From an uncultured Bacteroidales bacterium (GTDB lineage: Bacteria > Bacteroidota > Bacteroidia > Bacteroidales > Muribaculaceae): DNA of 64,000 bases. Location of the stretch: assembly GCA_902777835.1 (NCBI GenBank), contig CACYVC010000003.1, positions 1-64,000 of the forward strand, given 5' to 3'. The position numbers and the translations under genes were made by a program. The notes under the pieces are model-generated. The model was not told the DNA's origin, searched no databases, and saw only the letters and a list, made by a program, of their open reading frames with translations. Of the stretch, positions 17,864-27,500 are shown one piece after another. The stretch's first letter is position 1; each line of letters starts with the position of its first letter.

Positions 17864-18568
17864 ATGAAAAAGTATTTAGCCGAAATGGTGGGCACTATGG
17901 TGCTCGTGTTGATGGGCTGCGGCGTGGCCGTGAGCCTTGGTTGTGACCCAGTAGCAAATATTCCTGCTGTAGTTGGCACTGCATTTGCCTTTGGTCTGGC
18001 GGTAGTTGCTATGGCCTATACCATTGGTGGCATTAGCGGTTGCCACATCAATCCCGCTATTACACTTGGATGCCTTCTCACTAAGCGCATTAGTGCTAAA
18101 GATGCATGCATGTACATGATTTTCCAAGTGATAGGCGCTTTCATCGGCTCTGCAATTCTTTACTTGCTCACCAGCAACAGTGGTCTAGAAGGCACTGGAG
18201 CAAATGACCTGCAACAAGGTGTGGAGGTTGCTGGAGGTCTCATCGCGGAGATTGTATTCACTTGCGTGTTTGTACTAGTAGTGCTTGGCGCTACTGCCAA
18301 GACAAATGGCGCGACCAACAACTTCGCTGGCCTTGCCATCGGTTTGTCGTTGATTCTTGTGCACTTGGTGTGCATCCGCTACACTGGCACCAGCGTAAAC
18401 CCAGCCCGCTCTATCGCCCCTGCTGTATTCCAGGGTGGAACAGCTCTGACTAACCTCTGGATCTTCATCGTAGGTCCATTTGTTGGTGCTGCTCTCGCAG
18501 CTTGCATCTGGATGATTATTGATCCTATTTGCTGCTGCAAAAAAGACAAAGAAGAGAAAGAAGACTAA
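17864..18568 (+). CDS. aquaporin, AqpZ-like MIP channel
   Basis: 234 residues with six hydrophobic spans and the two half-helix motifs HINPAIT (near residue 61) and TSVNPARS (near residue 183). The Ser after NPAR is typical of water channels (AqpZ type), whereas glycerol facilitators usually carry Asp there. The C-terminal tail is Cys-rich then charged (CCCKKDKEEKED). Its own terminator follows directly, so it is probably monocistronic. Confidence 0.88.
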   Translation: MKKYLAEMVGTMVLVLMGCGVAVSLGCDPVANIPAVVGTAFAFGLAVVAMAYTIGGISGCHINPAITLGCLLTKRISAKDACMYMIFQVIGAFIGSAILYLLTSNSGLEGTGANDLQQGVEVAGGLIAEIVFTCVFVLVVLGATAKTNGATNNFAGLAIGLSLILVHLVCIRYTGTSVNPARSIAPAVFQGGTALTNLWIFIVGPFVGAALAACIWMIIDPICCCKKDKEEKED

Positions 18569-18592
18569 CTAAAGTCTTTAACATACTGAAAG

Positions 18593-18623
18593 TCCCTTGC
18601 AAGTTCTTTGCGAGGGATTTTTT
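18593..18623 (+). terminator. Rho-independent terminator after aquaporin
   Basis: Ten-base-pair stem 18593-18602/18608-18617 including one G-U pair, tight loop, then six T. Confidence 0.9.
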
Positions 18624-18699
18624 ACAACTCTCATCACTTGTATTTTTAGATAAATTAGGCGGCACCTTGGAAATAAAAATGAAAATCTTTGTTTTTCAT

Positions 18700-18730
18700 T
18701 TTGTATTTCTCTCGGCTTGCACTAATTTTG
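18700..18730 (+). promoter_or_regulatory. consensus promoter, possibly leaderless
   Basis: TTTG (18700-18703), 19-base spacer, TAATTTTG (18723-18730): a complete match to the Bacteroidota sigma consensus. The ATG of the lipoprotein gene is only four bases further on. Confidence 0.85.
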
Positions 18731-18734
18731 CAAC

Positions 18735-19127
18735 ATGAAAGTAAAACTCTTAATAATCATCTCTCTTATTCTCGCCTCCTTAATGTTAGGTAGCTGCAAA
18801 GACGAGAGAAAACCTGCCCCCAAGCCCAAAGTGTCGCGACTCAAAGGCAAAGCCATCAAAGTGGCAACCGAGGCAGCTAAACAGCTAGTAGAAACCGACC
18901 ACTCCGACACCTTGGCAATGCAGAACTGCATCCTTGAAGCAAAGGCGATGCAAGCCGAGTTTCAACTTGCCGACGACTCCATCGCTGTCGCCAGCTTCAA
19001 CAAGGCCTACAAGCAATATCTTGAAGAAAACGACCCCGATCTCGCCAAGGAAATCTTTGTAGAACGCCCTAAAGACCTTCCTGAAGGCGCAAAATGGGAT
19101 GAGTTCGAAGAATTAGAAGAAGATTAA
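18735..19127 (+). CDS. small hypothetical lipoprotein
   Basis: 130 residues with a lipoprotein signal (MKVKLLIIISLILASLMLGSC; cysteine at 21). After a Lys/Pro-rich linker the rest is alpha-helical and acidic, ending EELEED. No known domain is recognised. The first codon lies about where transcription should start (promoter 18700-18730), so it is a strong leaderless candidate. Polyprenyl synthase follows 19 bases later and may be cotranscribed. Confidence 0.8.
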   Translation: MKVKLLIIISLILASLMLGSCKDERKPAPKPKVSRLKGKAIKVATEAAKQLVETDHSDTLAMQNCILEAKAMQAEFQLADDSIAVASFNKAYKQYLEENDPDLAKEIFVERPKDLPEGAKWDEFEELEED

Positions 19128-19146
19128 TAACCAAAACATTATAACT

Positions 19147-20121
19147 ATGCATAACTACAATTTCTACCTCGACCTTGTTAATAAGGCCATCAATAACATA
19201 AACTATCCTAAGCAACCTGCACATCTATATGAGCCAATCGCTTATACTATGGGATTAGGTGGCAAACGAATAAGACCTGTCCTAACTTTGATGACCTGCG
19301 AAGCAATGGGTGGCGACCTTAACAAAGCCATAGATGCCGCTCTAGGTATTGAGCTTTTCCACAATTTCACACTCATCCACGACGACGTTATGGACAACGC
19401 CGACATGCGTCGTGGCAAACCCACCGTGCACAAGCGCTGGGACCAGAACGTGGCAATTCTCAGTGGCGACACAATGCTGCAGATGGCTGCACAGGCGATA
19501 ACACGTGTTGATGCCGATATCGTGCAACCCATGATGGAACTTTTTAACGACACTGCCATCAAAGTTTATGAGGGTCAGCAATATGACATGGACTACGAGA
19601 GCCGCAACGACGTGACTGTAGAGGAATATATGAATATGATTCGCCTCAAGACTTCGGTTCTTACAGGTTGCTCCTGCAAGGCAGGTGCTATCGTTGCCCG
19701 CGCCAATGAAGAGGACGCCGAGTCTATCTATAACATGGCTGTGAACCTAGGTCTCGCCTTCCAGCTGCAGGACGACTATCTTGACGTGTGGGGCGATCCT
19801 GCCACCTTTGGCAAGGAGATTGGCGGCGACATCGTCAACAACAAAAAGACCTTCCTGCTCATAAATGCCATTGACCATGCTGCAGGCAACGAGGCAAAAG
19901 AACTCAACTACTGGCTCACCGACAAATATGCTCCCAAGCAGGATAAGATTGAGGCAGTGACCGCACTCTACGAGAGTCTGGGGCTCAAAGACTTGGCTCG
20001 CAACGCCATCATCAAATACTCTCACCAAGCCCTCGATTTGCTCCACGAGACCAAGATGAAATATGACGCATATAAGCAATTTGAGGCAGTAATCGAGAAC
20101 CTCGTCAATAGAGACAGATAG
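19147..20121 (+). CDS. polyprenyl synthetase family protein
   Basis: 324 residues. Trans-isoprenyl diphosphate synthase motifs: GGKRIRP near 38, first Asp-rich motif DDVMD at 79-83, GDTMLQ, and second motif LQDDYLD near 210. The enzyme condenses isopentenyl diphosphate with allylic diphosphates. Phe at position -5 from the first Asp motif, and a DDxxD without insertion, suggest a shorter product (C15-C20) rather than a long quinone chain, but this is inference from known chain-length rules. Confidence 0.88.
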   Translation: MHNYNFYLDLVNKAINNINYPKQPAHLYEPIAYTMGLGGKRIRPVLTLMTCEAMGGDLNKAIDAALGIELFHNFTLIHDDVMDNADMRRGKPTVHKRWDQNVAILSGDTMLQMAAQAITRVDADIVQPMMELFNDTAIKVYEGQQYDMDYESRNDVTVEEYMNMIRLKTSVLTGCSCKAGAIVARANEEDAESIYNMAVNLGLAFQLQDDYLDVWGDPATFGKEIGGDIVNNKKTFLLINAIDHAAGNEAKELNYWLTDKYAPKQDKIEAVTALYESLGLKDLARNAIIKYSHQALDLLHETKMKYDAYKQFEAVIENLVNRDR

Positions 20122-20207
20122 TTTTAAGTTTTCAGTTATCAGTTTTTCTAGAACTACTAGAGCATCTAGCCACTTAACACTTAAAACTTATCACTTAACA
20201 CTTATAA
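20121..20207 (+). repeat. three adjoining short tandem arrays filling the gap before tatD
   Basis: GTTTTAA GTTTTCA GTTATCA GTTTTTC (7-bp period, 20121-20148), then CTAGAACTA CTAGAGCAT CTAG (9-bp period, 20148-20169), then ACTTAAC ACTTAAA ACTTATC ACTTAAC ACTTATA (7-bp period, 20172-20206), ending at the tatD start codon. Confidence 0.8.
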
Positions 20208-20981
20208 ATGATTGATTCTCACAGCCACTTATATTGTCGCGAGTTCAACGAAGACCGCGACGAGGCAATAGCGCGTGCAAGGGAAGCTGGGGTGCAGCAC
20301 ATCATCATGCCCAATGAAAATTTGGAAAGCGTGCAATATGTGGTGGCGGCACGAGATGCTTACCCTGGCTATGTGTCAATAGCGTTGGGGCTGCATCCCG
20401 AGGATGTGAATGAAGATTATGAGCAGCAACTCGCCGCTTTGCGTCCTCTGCTCGACGAGCATCACCCAGTGGCTGTGGGAGAGATAGGCATCGACCTTTA
20501 TTGGGACAAGACATGGCGTGAGCAACAGATGGCGGCACTCGATACCCAACTACACTGGTGCAAAGAACTTGATATACCGTTCATCATACATTGCCGCGAG
20601 GCCCTTGACGAGATTTTGAGTGTTATGGACAACTTTGGCGAACCGCTGCCACAAGGCGTGTTTCACAGCTTCACTGGCACACCTGAAGAGGTTGAAAAGG
20701 TGCGGAAACGTGGCGATTTCTACTTTGGCGTAAACGGCATCGTAACATTCAAGAAAAGCAACGTCAAGGACATACTTCCTGTGGTAGGCCTCAACCGATT
20801 GCTTCTTGAGACCGATTCGCCCTACTTGGCGCCAGTGCCTCACCGCGGCAAGCGCAACGAGAGCTCCTTTTTACCACATGTGTGCCATTTCATCGCACAG
20901 CACCTCGGAGTGACCGATGAGGAAGTAGAAAACTCCACCACCCTCAACACCGTCAATCTCTTCAAATTAATAATATCTTAG
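20208..20981 (+). CDS. tatD: TatD family metal-dependent hydrolase
   Basis: 257 residues. Metal-binding HxH at the N-terminus (IDSHSHLY), GEIGIDLYWD near 88, IHCREA near 126, FHSFTG near 152 and ETDSPYLAP near 203. The family has 3'-5' exonuclease/DNase activity and takes part in DNA repair and quality control. Which TatD paralogue (YcfH/TatD) cannot be told from this alone. Confidence 0.92.
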   Translation: MIDSHSHLYCREFNEDRDEAIARAREAGVQHIIMPNENLESVQYVVAARDAYPGYVSIALGLHPEDVNEDYEQQLAALRPLLDEHHPVAVGEIGIDLYWDKTWREQQMAALDTQLHWCKELDIPFIIHCREALDEILSVMDNFGEPLPQGVFHSFTGTPEEVEKVRKRGDFYFGVNGIVTFKKSNVKDILPVVGLNRLLLETDSPYLAPVPHRGKRNESSFLPHVCHFIAQHLGVTDEEVENSTTLNTVNLFKLIIS

Positions 20982-21029
20982 TTTACAATTGCCTCGTTAG
21001 CTTGTCACTTGTTTACTTGTTAGCTAAAA

Positions 21030-23141
21030 ATGACCAAGAAAAACACTCTTATAGCATTATTATTACTGATAATGAGCGTACTAGACGCTCATGCTCTCAA
21101 CATCCCCAAAGGCACATTCTACTTCGACAACTCACTCACGAAATACTCTATAGTGAAATTTGTCTTCGGTAGTTATTCCAATCCTGAGAGCTATGTTATG
21201 ACAATGACCAATGAGGGCAATGACCTATGGAGCATCACCATCCCCGAAATAATGACGGGAATGTACCGATACTGCTTTGCCGAGACTTCGCTGGCTGATG
21301 GACTCTACAACGAGACCTTTCCCAACCTCAAAGATTACATCAGCAACACGCTTGGTGAGAAGCGCACCACAACCTGCGAACTCTCCATTCCCGTGGGATG
21401 GGTATTCACACCCACTAGCGGCAACAACTGGGCAACGGGGTCGTGGCAGAAACCTGGTGAGGCGACAGCCTACTCTTGCACCCTGCCAGTAATGTTCATC
21501 AACACCGATGGCTCAGTACCAATCACCTCTAAGGAAGATTATGTCTATGCTGAGTATTACATCGACAACATGGGCATAGAGGGCATAGAGAATGTGGGAT
21601 TGAAAGACGCGCCCGAATTAATGCAGATTCGTGGACGCGGCAACTACACTTGGTCATCGTTCGACAAAAAGCCTTATCGCCTGAAATTAGACGCCAAAAT
21701 GCCACTTTTAGGAATGAAACGCAACAAGCACTGGGCGTTGATGGCTAATGCCGACGACTATTTAGGGGGCTTGCGAAACACTGTAGGATATGAACTAAGC
21801 CGACGATTGGGACTAGAATGGACTCCATCGCAAGAACCTGTTGAGGTGGTTTTAAATGGTGACTACATAGGACTTTACATGCTCACCGAGATAATTCGTG
21901 TAGATCCTGACCGAGTGAACATCACCGAGCAGGCCGACTATGAAACCAACCGTTTCAGCATCACTGGAGGATGGCTCGTAGAAATCGACAACTACCAAGA
22001 GGAGGAGCAAATACGCACCGTGGAAGGCAATGGCAAGAGCATCTACTCCACTTACAAGTCGCCCGAGCACCTCAGCGACGAGCAGCGCAACTACCTCACT
22101 GGCCTAATCAACACCACTAATGCCGCAATCTATGTCAACGACAAAAGCAACAACGGCTGGGAGAAGTATATCGATGTCGATGAGTTGGCGCGCTTCTATA
22201 TAGTTCAAGAACTGCTCGACGACACCGAGTCGTTCCACGGCAGCTGTTTCTGGCACAAGGAGAACGGCGACAGCACCAAGATTAAGTTTGGTCCTGTGTG
22301 GGACTTTGGCAATGCTTTTCATCGTGGCACCGACCGCTTTATCTACGACCGCCCTGCATTCAACCAAACATGGATTGGAGAGATTGCCAAGTTTCCTCAT
22401 TTCCAAGAAGTTGTAAAGAAACATTGGGACCGATTCGAGCTACTGCATTATAACGAGATTGACGGCTTTATCGATGCTTTTATTGACCAAATTCAACAGG
22501 CCGCAATGAGCGACGCCGCCCGTTGGCCGCAATATGGAAATTCCGACATCATTAACGACCGAGAAACATTCAAGAGCTATCTCCACAGCAAACACAACTG
22601 GCTTGCCGATCAATGGGGCGAACCCGAGAAAGTGGTGGGCGACGTGAACCTCGATGGCGAGGTAACTGCAGCCGATATCACGCTGCTATACGACATACTG
22701 CTTGGAAATGTAGAACTTGACGAAGAGCTGGCAATCCTCGCCGACGTGAATAATGACAGCATATTAACGGCTGCCGATATCACTATGCTTTATGACATTA
22801 TGCTAGGCAATTTCGAACCGCCAGTTGAGGAAACAGGCATAGTCATCAACGTGCAATGCGACGAGGCTCCCTATCTTTATGCATGGACCTATGTCAATGG
22901 CCACAACAATGTGCTAAACGGCAACTGGCCCGGCAATCAGATGACCGAGACACGCACCACCCCCGACGGTGCAGTGTGGTGGACACAACGCTTTGACGTT
23001 GATTTTGAGACCATCAACATCATCCTCAATGCTGGAAACAGCCAGCACCAGACACAAAATATCGAGCACCTATCCCCTGGGAATCACTATTTTATCTACG
23101 ACGGCAACAAAGTATATCAAGACGTAACTGATCAGTATTAA
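21030..23141 (+). CDS. secreted CotH-kinase-like protein with dockerin and starch-binding-like modules
   Basis: 703 residues. Signal peptide 1-22 (ending DAHA). An N-terminal beta module (about 25-150) is followed by a CotH protein-kinase-like domain (about 165-510) with HWALMANADDYLGGLRN, VEVVLNGDYIGLYMLTE and VWDFGNAF. Two dockerin loops lie near 537 and 572 (GDVNLDGEVTAAD, ADVNNDSILTAAD). The C-terminus (about 608-703) resembles starch-binding CBM26-type modules. There is no type A tail. CotH domains phosphorylate proteins in Bacillus spore coats; in gut bacteria they occur in cellulosome-type proteins. The stop codon overlaps that of the convergent LysM gene. Confidence 0.82.
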   Translation: MTKKNTLIALLLLIMSVLDAHALNIPKGTFYFDNSLTKYSIVKFVFGSYSNPESYVMTMTNEGNDLWSITIPEIMTGMYRYCFAETSLADGLYNETFPNLKDYISNTLGEKRTTTCELSIPVGWVFTPTSGNNWATGSWQKPGEATAYSCTLPVMFINTDGSVPITSKEDYVYAEYYIDNMGIEGIENVGLKDAPELMQIRGRGNYTWSSFDKKPYRLKLDAKMPLLGMKRNKHWALMANADDYLGGLRNTVGYELSRRLGLEWTPSQEPVEVVLNGDYIGLYMLTEIIRVDPDRVNITEQADYETNRFSITGGWLVEIDNYQEEEQIRTVEGNGKSIYSTYKSPEHLSDEQRNYLTGLINTTNAAIYVNDKSNNGWEKYIDVDELARFYIVQELLDDTESFHGSCFWHKENGDSTKIKFGPVWDFGNAFHRGTDRFIYDRPAFNQTWIGEIAKFPHFQEVVKKHWDRFELLHYNEIDGFIDAFIDQIQQAAMSDAARWPQYGNSDIINDRETFKSYLHSKHNWLADQWGEPEKVVGDVNLDGEVTAADITLLYDILLGNVELDEELAILADVNNDSILTAADITMLYDIMLGNFEPPVEETGIVINVQCDEAPYLYAWTYVNGHNNVLNGNWPGNQMTETRTTPDGAVWWTQRFDVDFETINIILNAGNSQHQTQNIEHLSPGNHYFIYDGNKVYQDVTDQY

Positions 23142-24295
23142 CGACGAGGAATCGTTAGCTTATGCCCCAGTTGAATTTTGTCGTTCTTTAATGATGGATT
23201 GGCATTTTTGATGTCCTGCACGCTCACACCAAATTGCTTGGCGATTTTGTTGAGACTATCGCCGCGTTTTACCTCATAAATGATGGGCTTGGAAGCCTCT
23301 ATCCGTGCCGCTTCTTGCGCCTCGCGTTCTGCAGCCTCTCGCGCAGCAATTTCAGCAGCTTCCTTTGCTGCCCTGTCGGCCTCCTCTTTTGCCAGTCGCG
23401 CTGCTTCTTCACGAGCAATGCGCTCAGCCTCAAGCTGTTCTACCTGATCATATTCCTCAGGATAAATAAGCAGTGTGCCAATTTCATTCCCTTTTGTATC
23501 CACATAGAGATAACGCAGCAGTTTGCGCTCACGCGTTGCTGTAGCGAGCAAAAGATTGAACTTAAGCGCCTCGGGAGCCTGACGGAACCAAGCATCGCGC
23601 TTAGTCATCACAAAAGCTGGCACGTTAACGCTCTCTTTTGTAATATAAGGAACTGTAATTTTGAGTGTTACAGTAGTAGTATCGGGAGCCATCTCCACCC
23701 CACTCAGGTGTTCGTTGTTGCCAATGGGCAGATGATGCTTTGCCACAACCTTTTGGGCTGCCTGCACCATCAACGACGTGGTGTGTAGAGGTGTCACATT
23801 GGTCTTACATCTCATCGTGCCCACGATGCGGCCAATGAGAGATGGGTCGCCAGTGCGGTGCGCCATTATTACAAGGAAGGTTCCATAACCAGCGGTAAAC
23901 GCCACAGCTTCACAATCATAGGTGTAGTTGTTTGACGATTTCTTGAATCCCACGCTTTGTGCCTCAAATCCGGCCATAGTAGAGGGATAAATATCGGTGA
24001 ATTCTGTTGCCGAATGGCAGAAAATATCCTTCTTCCCTACCACCTGTTTTTGCAGATAGAGAGTGGGATCAAATGCGCCCTCGATGTAGTCGATACGTGC
24101 CAGTTCAAGCGTAGCACCACGAGCATCAAGGCGAGTCACATCCACTCGAGCGCCATAGGGGCGTAGAGCATCATCGTTGGCAAGAAACCAACTGTCGTCG
24201 GGAGTAGAAATCGTGAAAAACTCGTTTTCAACCGTGGCTGCCATTCCCATCAGCGCCACTATCATCATCAATATTGTAATAAAACGTCGCATCAT
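23138..24295 (-). CDS. secreted LysM-domain protein
   Basis: 385 residues. Signal peptide MMRRFITILMMIVALMGMAA, a ~250-residue N-terminal region without a recognised domain, an Ala/Glu-rich coiled coil (about 280-335, repeated EAARLAKEEADRAAKE-type segments) and one C-terminal LysM domain (about 337-385, VKRGDSLNKIAKQFGVS...NPSL). LysM binds peptidoglycan, so the protein is probably periplasmic and wall-bound. It converges with the CotH gene, sharing four bases at the stops. Start could be either of the two adjacent Met codons. Confidence 0.8.
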   Translation of the reverse strand: MMRRFITILMMIVALMGMAATVENEFFTISTPDDSWFLANDDALRPYGARVDVTRLDARGATLELARIDYIEGAFDPTLYLQKQVVGKKDIFCHSATEFTDIYPSTMAGFEAQSVGFKKSSNNYTYDCEAVAFTAGYGTFLVIMAHRTGDPSLIGRIVGTMRCKTNVTPLHTTSLMVQAAQKVVAKHHLPIGNNEHLSGVEMAPDTTTVTLKITVPYITKESVNVPAFVMTKRDAWFRQAPEALKFNLLLATATRERKLLRYLYVDTKGNEIGTLLIYPEEYDQVEQLEAERIAREEAARLAKEEADRAAKEAAEIAAREAAEREAQEAARIEASKPIIYEVKRGDSLNKIAKQFGVSVQDIKNANPSLKNDKIQLGHKLTIPRR

Positions 24296-24445
24296 AGTAA
24301 ACTATTTTCTATAAAAATAACTACAAAAAGCCATAATTATTGTGATAAACAACAACATAAAAGAAAACCAGCGAAATAACAAAACCAGCGAATAACGCGA
24401 GCGACAAAACCACATTACGCAAACGATTACACATTTTTTTTCTTA

Positions 24446-24493
24446 AGATAATATTATATTATCTATAATATTAAATTTATTTTATTAATTTTG
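24446..24493 (+). promoter_or_regulatory. operator-like palindrome and -7 element upstream of amylase
   Basis: AGATAATA (24446-24453) and TATTATCT (24457-24464) form an inverted repeat around TTA; TAATTTTG at 24486-24493 is a -7 match 70 bases before the ATG. The palindrome sits where a repressor or activator could act. No clear -33 element is seen. The rest of the 24296-24563 gap is AT-rich with nothing further. Confidence 0.5.
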
Positions 24494-24563
24494 GGTGCCA
24501 TATAATAACATTTCGTCATAAAATTTAAATTAATATAAACCAATAAATTCTAAATTACTAATT

Positions 24564-27500
24564 ATGAGGAAAATCTACATCATTTTCGCAATGGCATTGC
24601 TCCTGCCGTTGACTACCCTTGCTCAAGGATGGCCAGCAAACTATGGCGGAGTGATGCTGCAGGGTTTCTTCTGGGACAGTTACAAAGAAACCCCCGACTG
24701 TAGCCCCTTTGGTCCGTGGCAATACCACCAGTCCAACGAAGCCACAGAGACGCACCAGCCAGGCTACACTTGGGCAACCATCTATGGCGCTGGCTGGGCC
24801 AGTGGTGAGGAATGGCAAGTACCAGTAACCACCTGGTCGAGCCTGCTCGCTCATAAGAGTGAGATCACACCTTACATCGACCTGCTATGGCTGCCTCAGA
24901 GCGGCTCTACAGTGGCAGATTCTACTATGATCTATTACACCAGCAACGACAATAGCGGTCGTAACGGTGTAAGACCCTGGCGCAACGGCCAGAACTGGGG
25001 TTACAGCGATGGATCCTACATCACCAACCCCGACTGTATGGGTTTTGTGCCAGTGTTCTATTTCCATCACGGGCTTTCTTACAATCCCGATGGCACACCC
25101 TGGACCTACACCGACAGTGAGGGCCGCACTTGGACTCCAATCTCATACTTCGGCACCGAGGCCGAGCTTCGTGAGTTGATTTCTGCTTATAAGGCAGAAG
25201 GCACTGGAGCCATTGAAGACGTGGTGGCAAACCACCGCGGCGGCTTGGGCACCTGGGCTGGTGACAAGTACTCTATCGAATTTCCAACCGAATGGTACCA
25301 AGGCACCTTCTGTCCAGAGGGCGAGTATATCCAGTGGACCAGCGATGACGTGTGCTCCGACGACGAGAGCGGACGCGGCACTGGTAATCCAGACTGCGGC
25401 GGCAAGGGTGAATGGGCACGCGACATCGACCACCACAGTCCTGCCACTCGCGCTAAGGTCCTCAAGTTCCTCGACTTCTTGAAGAACGACCTAGGCTATG
25501 TGGGCTACCGTTATGACTACGCTATGGGCTTCGAGGAGAAGCACTTTGCTGAGTACAACACCACCCTGCGCCCCACCTTCAGCGTGGGTGAGTACTGGGG
25601 GTCGAAAAACGACATCTCTAACTGGATTCACAAGACCTACATGGAGGGCACCTACCAGAGCGCTGCCTTCGACTTCCCATTGCAGAGCGATATTCGCGAA
25701 GCATTCAACTACGGCAACTACCGCTATCTGAACAATTCGGGTCTTATCAGCGACCCCGTGCTCAAGCGCTATGCCGTTACTTTCCTCGACAACCACGACA
25801 CCTTCAAGGACCTGCCAACCGACGGCTCTAACTACAACTGGAGCAACGGCAAGCCCTATCAGCACCGTGTGGAGAAGAACATCGTTGAGGCCAATGCCTT
25901 CATTCTCGCAATGCCTGGCACCCCATGCTTGTTCTATCCTCACTTCATGCACCCACAATGGCACGACATTCTGTGCTTGCTCATCAAGGCTCGCCGCACC
26001 GCCGGCATCACCAACGAGAGTGAGCGCTCGGCTGCCACCCTTGTGGGCGACAACGGTATCCAATGGATAGTTACCGGCGCTAATGGTCAGATATGCTACC
26101 AGTTGGGCGACGCTACCGACGCTGGTGTACCCGATGGCTTCACCACAGTGTGGGAGAGCACTCCCGACGAGAATGGCAAACAAGTGGCACGCTACAGCAT
26201 CACAAGCAATCTTTATAACAGGATTCAATACAACCAAAAACAGAACCTCATCAACGGTTATCCTGTTATCGACCGCAACAGCTGCACATTCAATGGCTCA
26301 ATTACCGTTAACGTGAAACCTTCAACCGAAGGCTGCAAACTGGTTTACACCACCAACGGCGAGATACCTACTCCCAGCGACTCTACAATCACCGAGAGCA
26401 CCGACCTCACCTTCACCGAAAACACCACACTCAAGGTGGGCGTACTCGTCAACTACACTGTACCCACCTCATCGGTAGTTACACGCCAGTATGTGAAGAA
26501 ATCAACTGTCAGCGACAAAATCAACTTCTATGTGAAGGACGACAATGCTCCTTACATCTACACTTACTACTACGACAACGAAGGCAACAAGATTGAGCCA
26601 TTTGGTTCTTGGCGCGGTTACCTGGCATTTGAGAAGGTTACTGTGGGCGGCATCGAATGGTGGCGCGTTCAGATGGACAAACCTGAATACCCAGTCAACC
26701 TGATTATCAACTGGGAAGGCAGCCAAACTCCCGACATCGACGGCATTACAAGCGATGTATTCTACACCGTGCAAAATGGTCAGCCTAACGACGTGACCAA
26801 CATCTACATGCCAATGCTAGAAGACCCCAACTTGTCAATCGACAAACTTACTGGCAGTTATGAGGGTGGAGTATCGGCTATGATTACCTCTTCTTACAGT
26901 GGTGCTACTATCGTCTATACTACCGACGGCACCGAGCCTACTATCAGCAGCCCAACCATCGCTAGTGGTAGCACCGTATCCTTCAACGAGAGCGGCAACC
27001 ACTACCTGCGTGCCGGACTCGTCAAGGACGGCGAGGTTGTCAAGCAACTGGCTCGCAGTTACTATGTAACTAACGGCACTGGCAGTGCCAGTGGCGTGAA
27101 CATCTATGTGAAGAACATGACCACCAACGATGCTCCTCACATCTACGCTTGGGATGCCAACGAGCAGGCTGTAACTCCATCATTTAACGATGGTGGCGAG
27201 AAGCTCAGCGAGACCGAGACCAACTGTGGCCAGACTTGGTACAAGAAACACTTTGACGAGGTTCCCGCTGGCATGCTCTTCATGCTCACTGGCCCTAAGG
27301 ACCAAAGTGCTAACGTCACTTATCTCGAGGCTGGACATGACTATTACTTCTACTACTATCCCGGCGCACACTTTGGCGAGAACGCCTTCCAACCTGGCTA
27401 CATTGATGTGACTGCCGACAGCAAGCACACTACCGACACTAAGGCTATCACTATCTTCATGTACGACAACGGCAACGCCGATTGGTCTAACGGCATCAAA

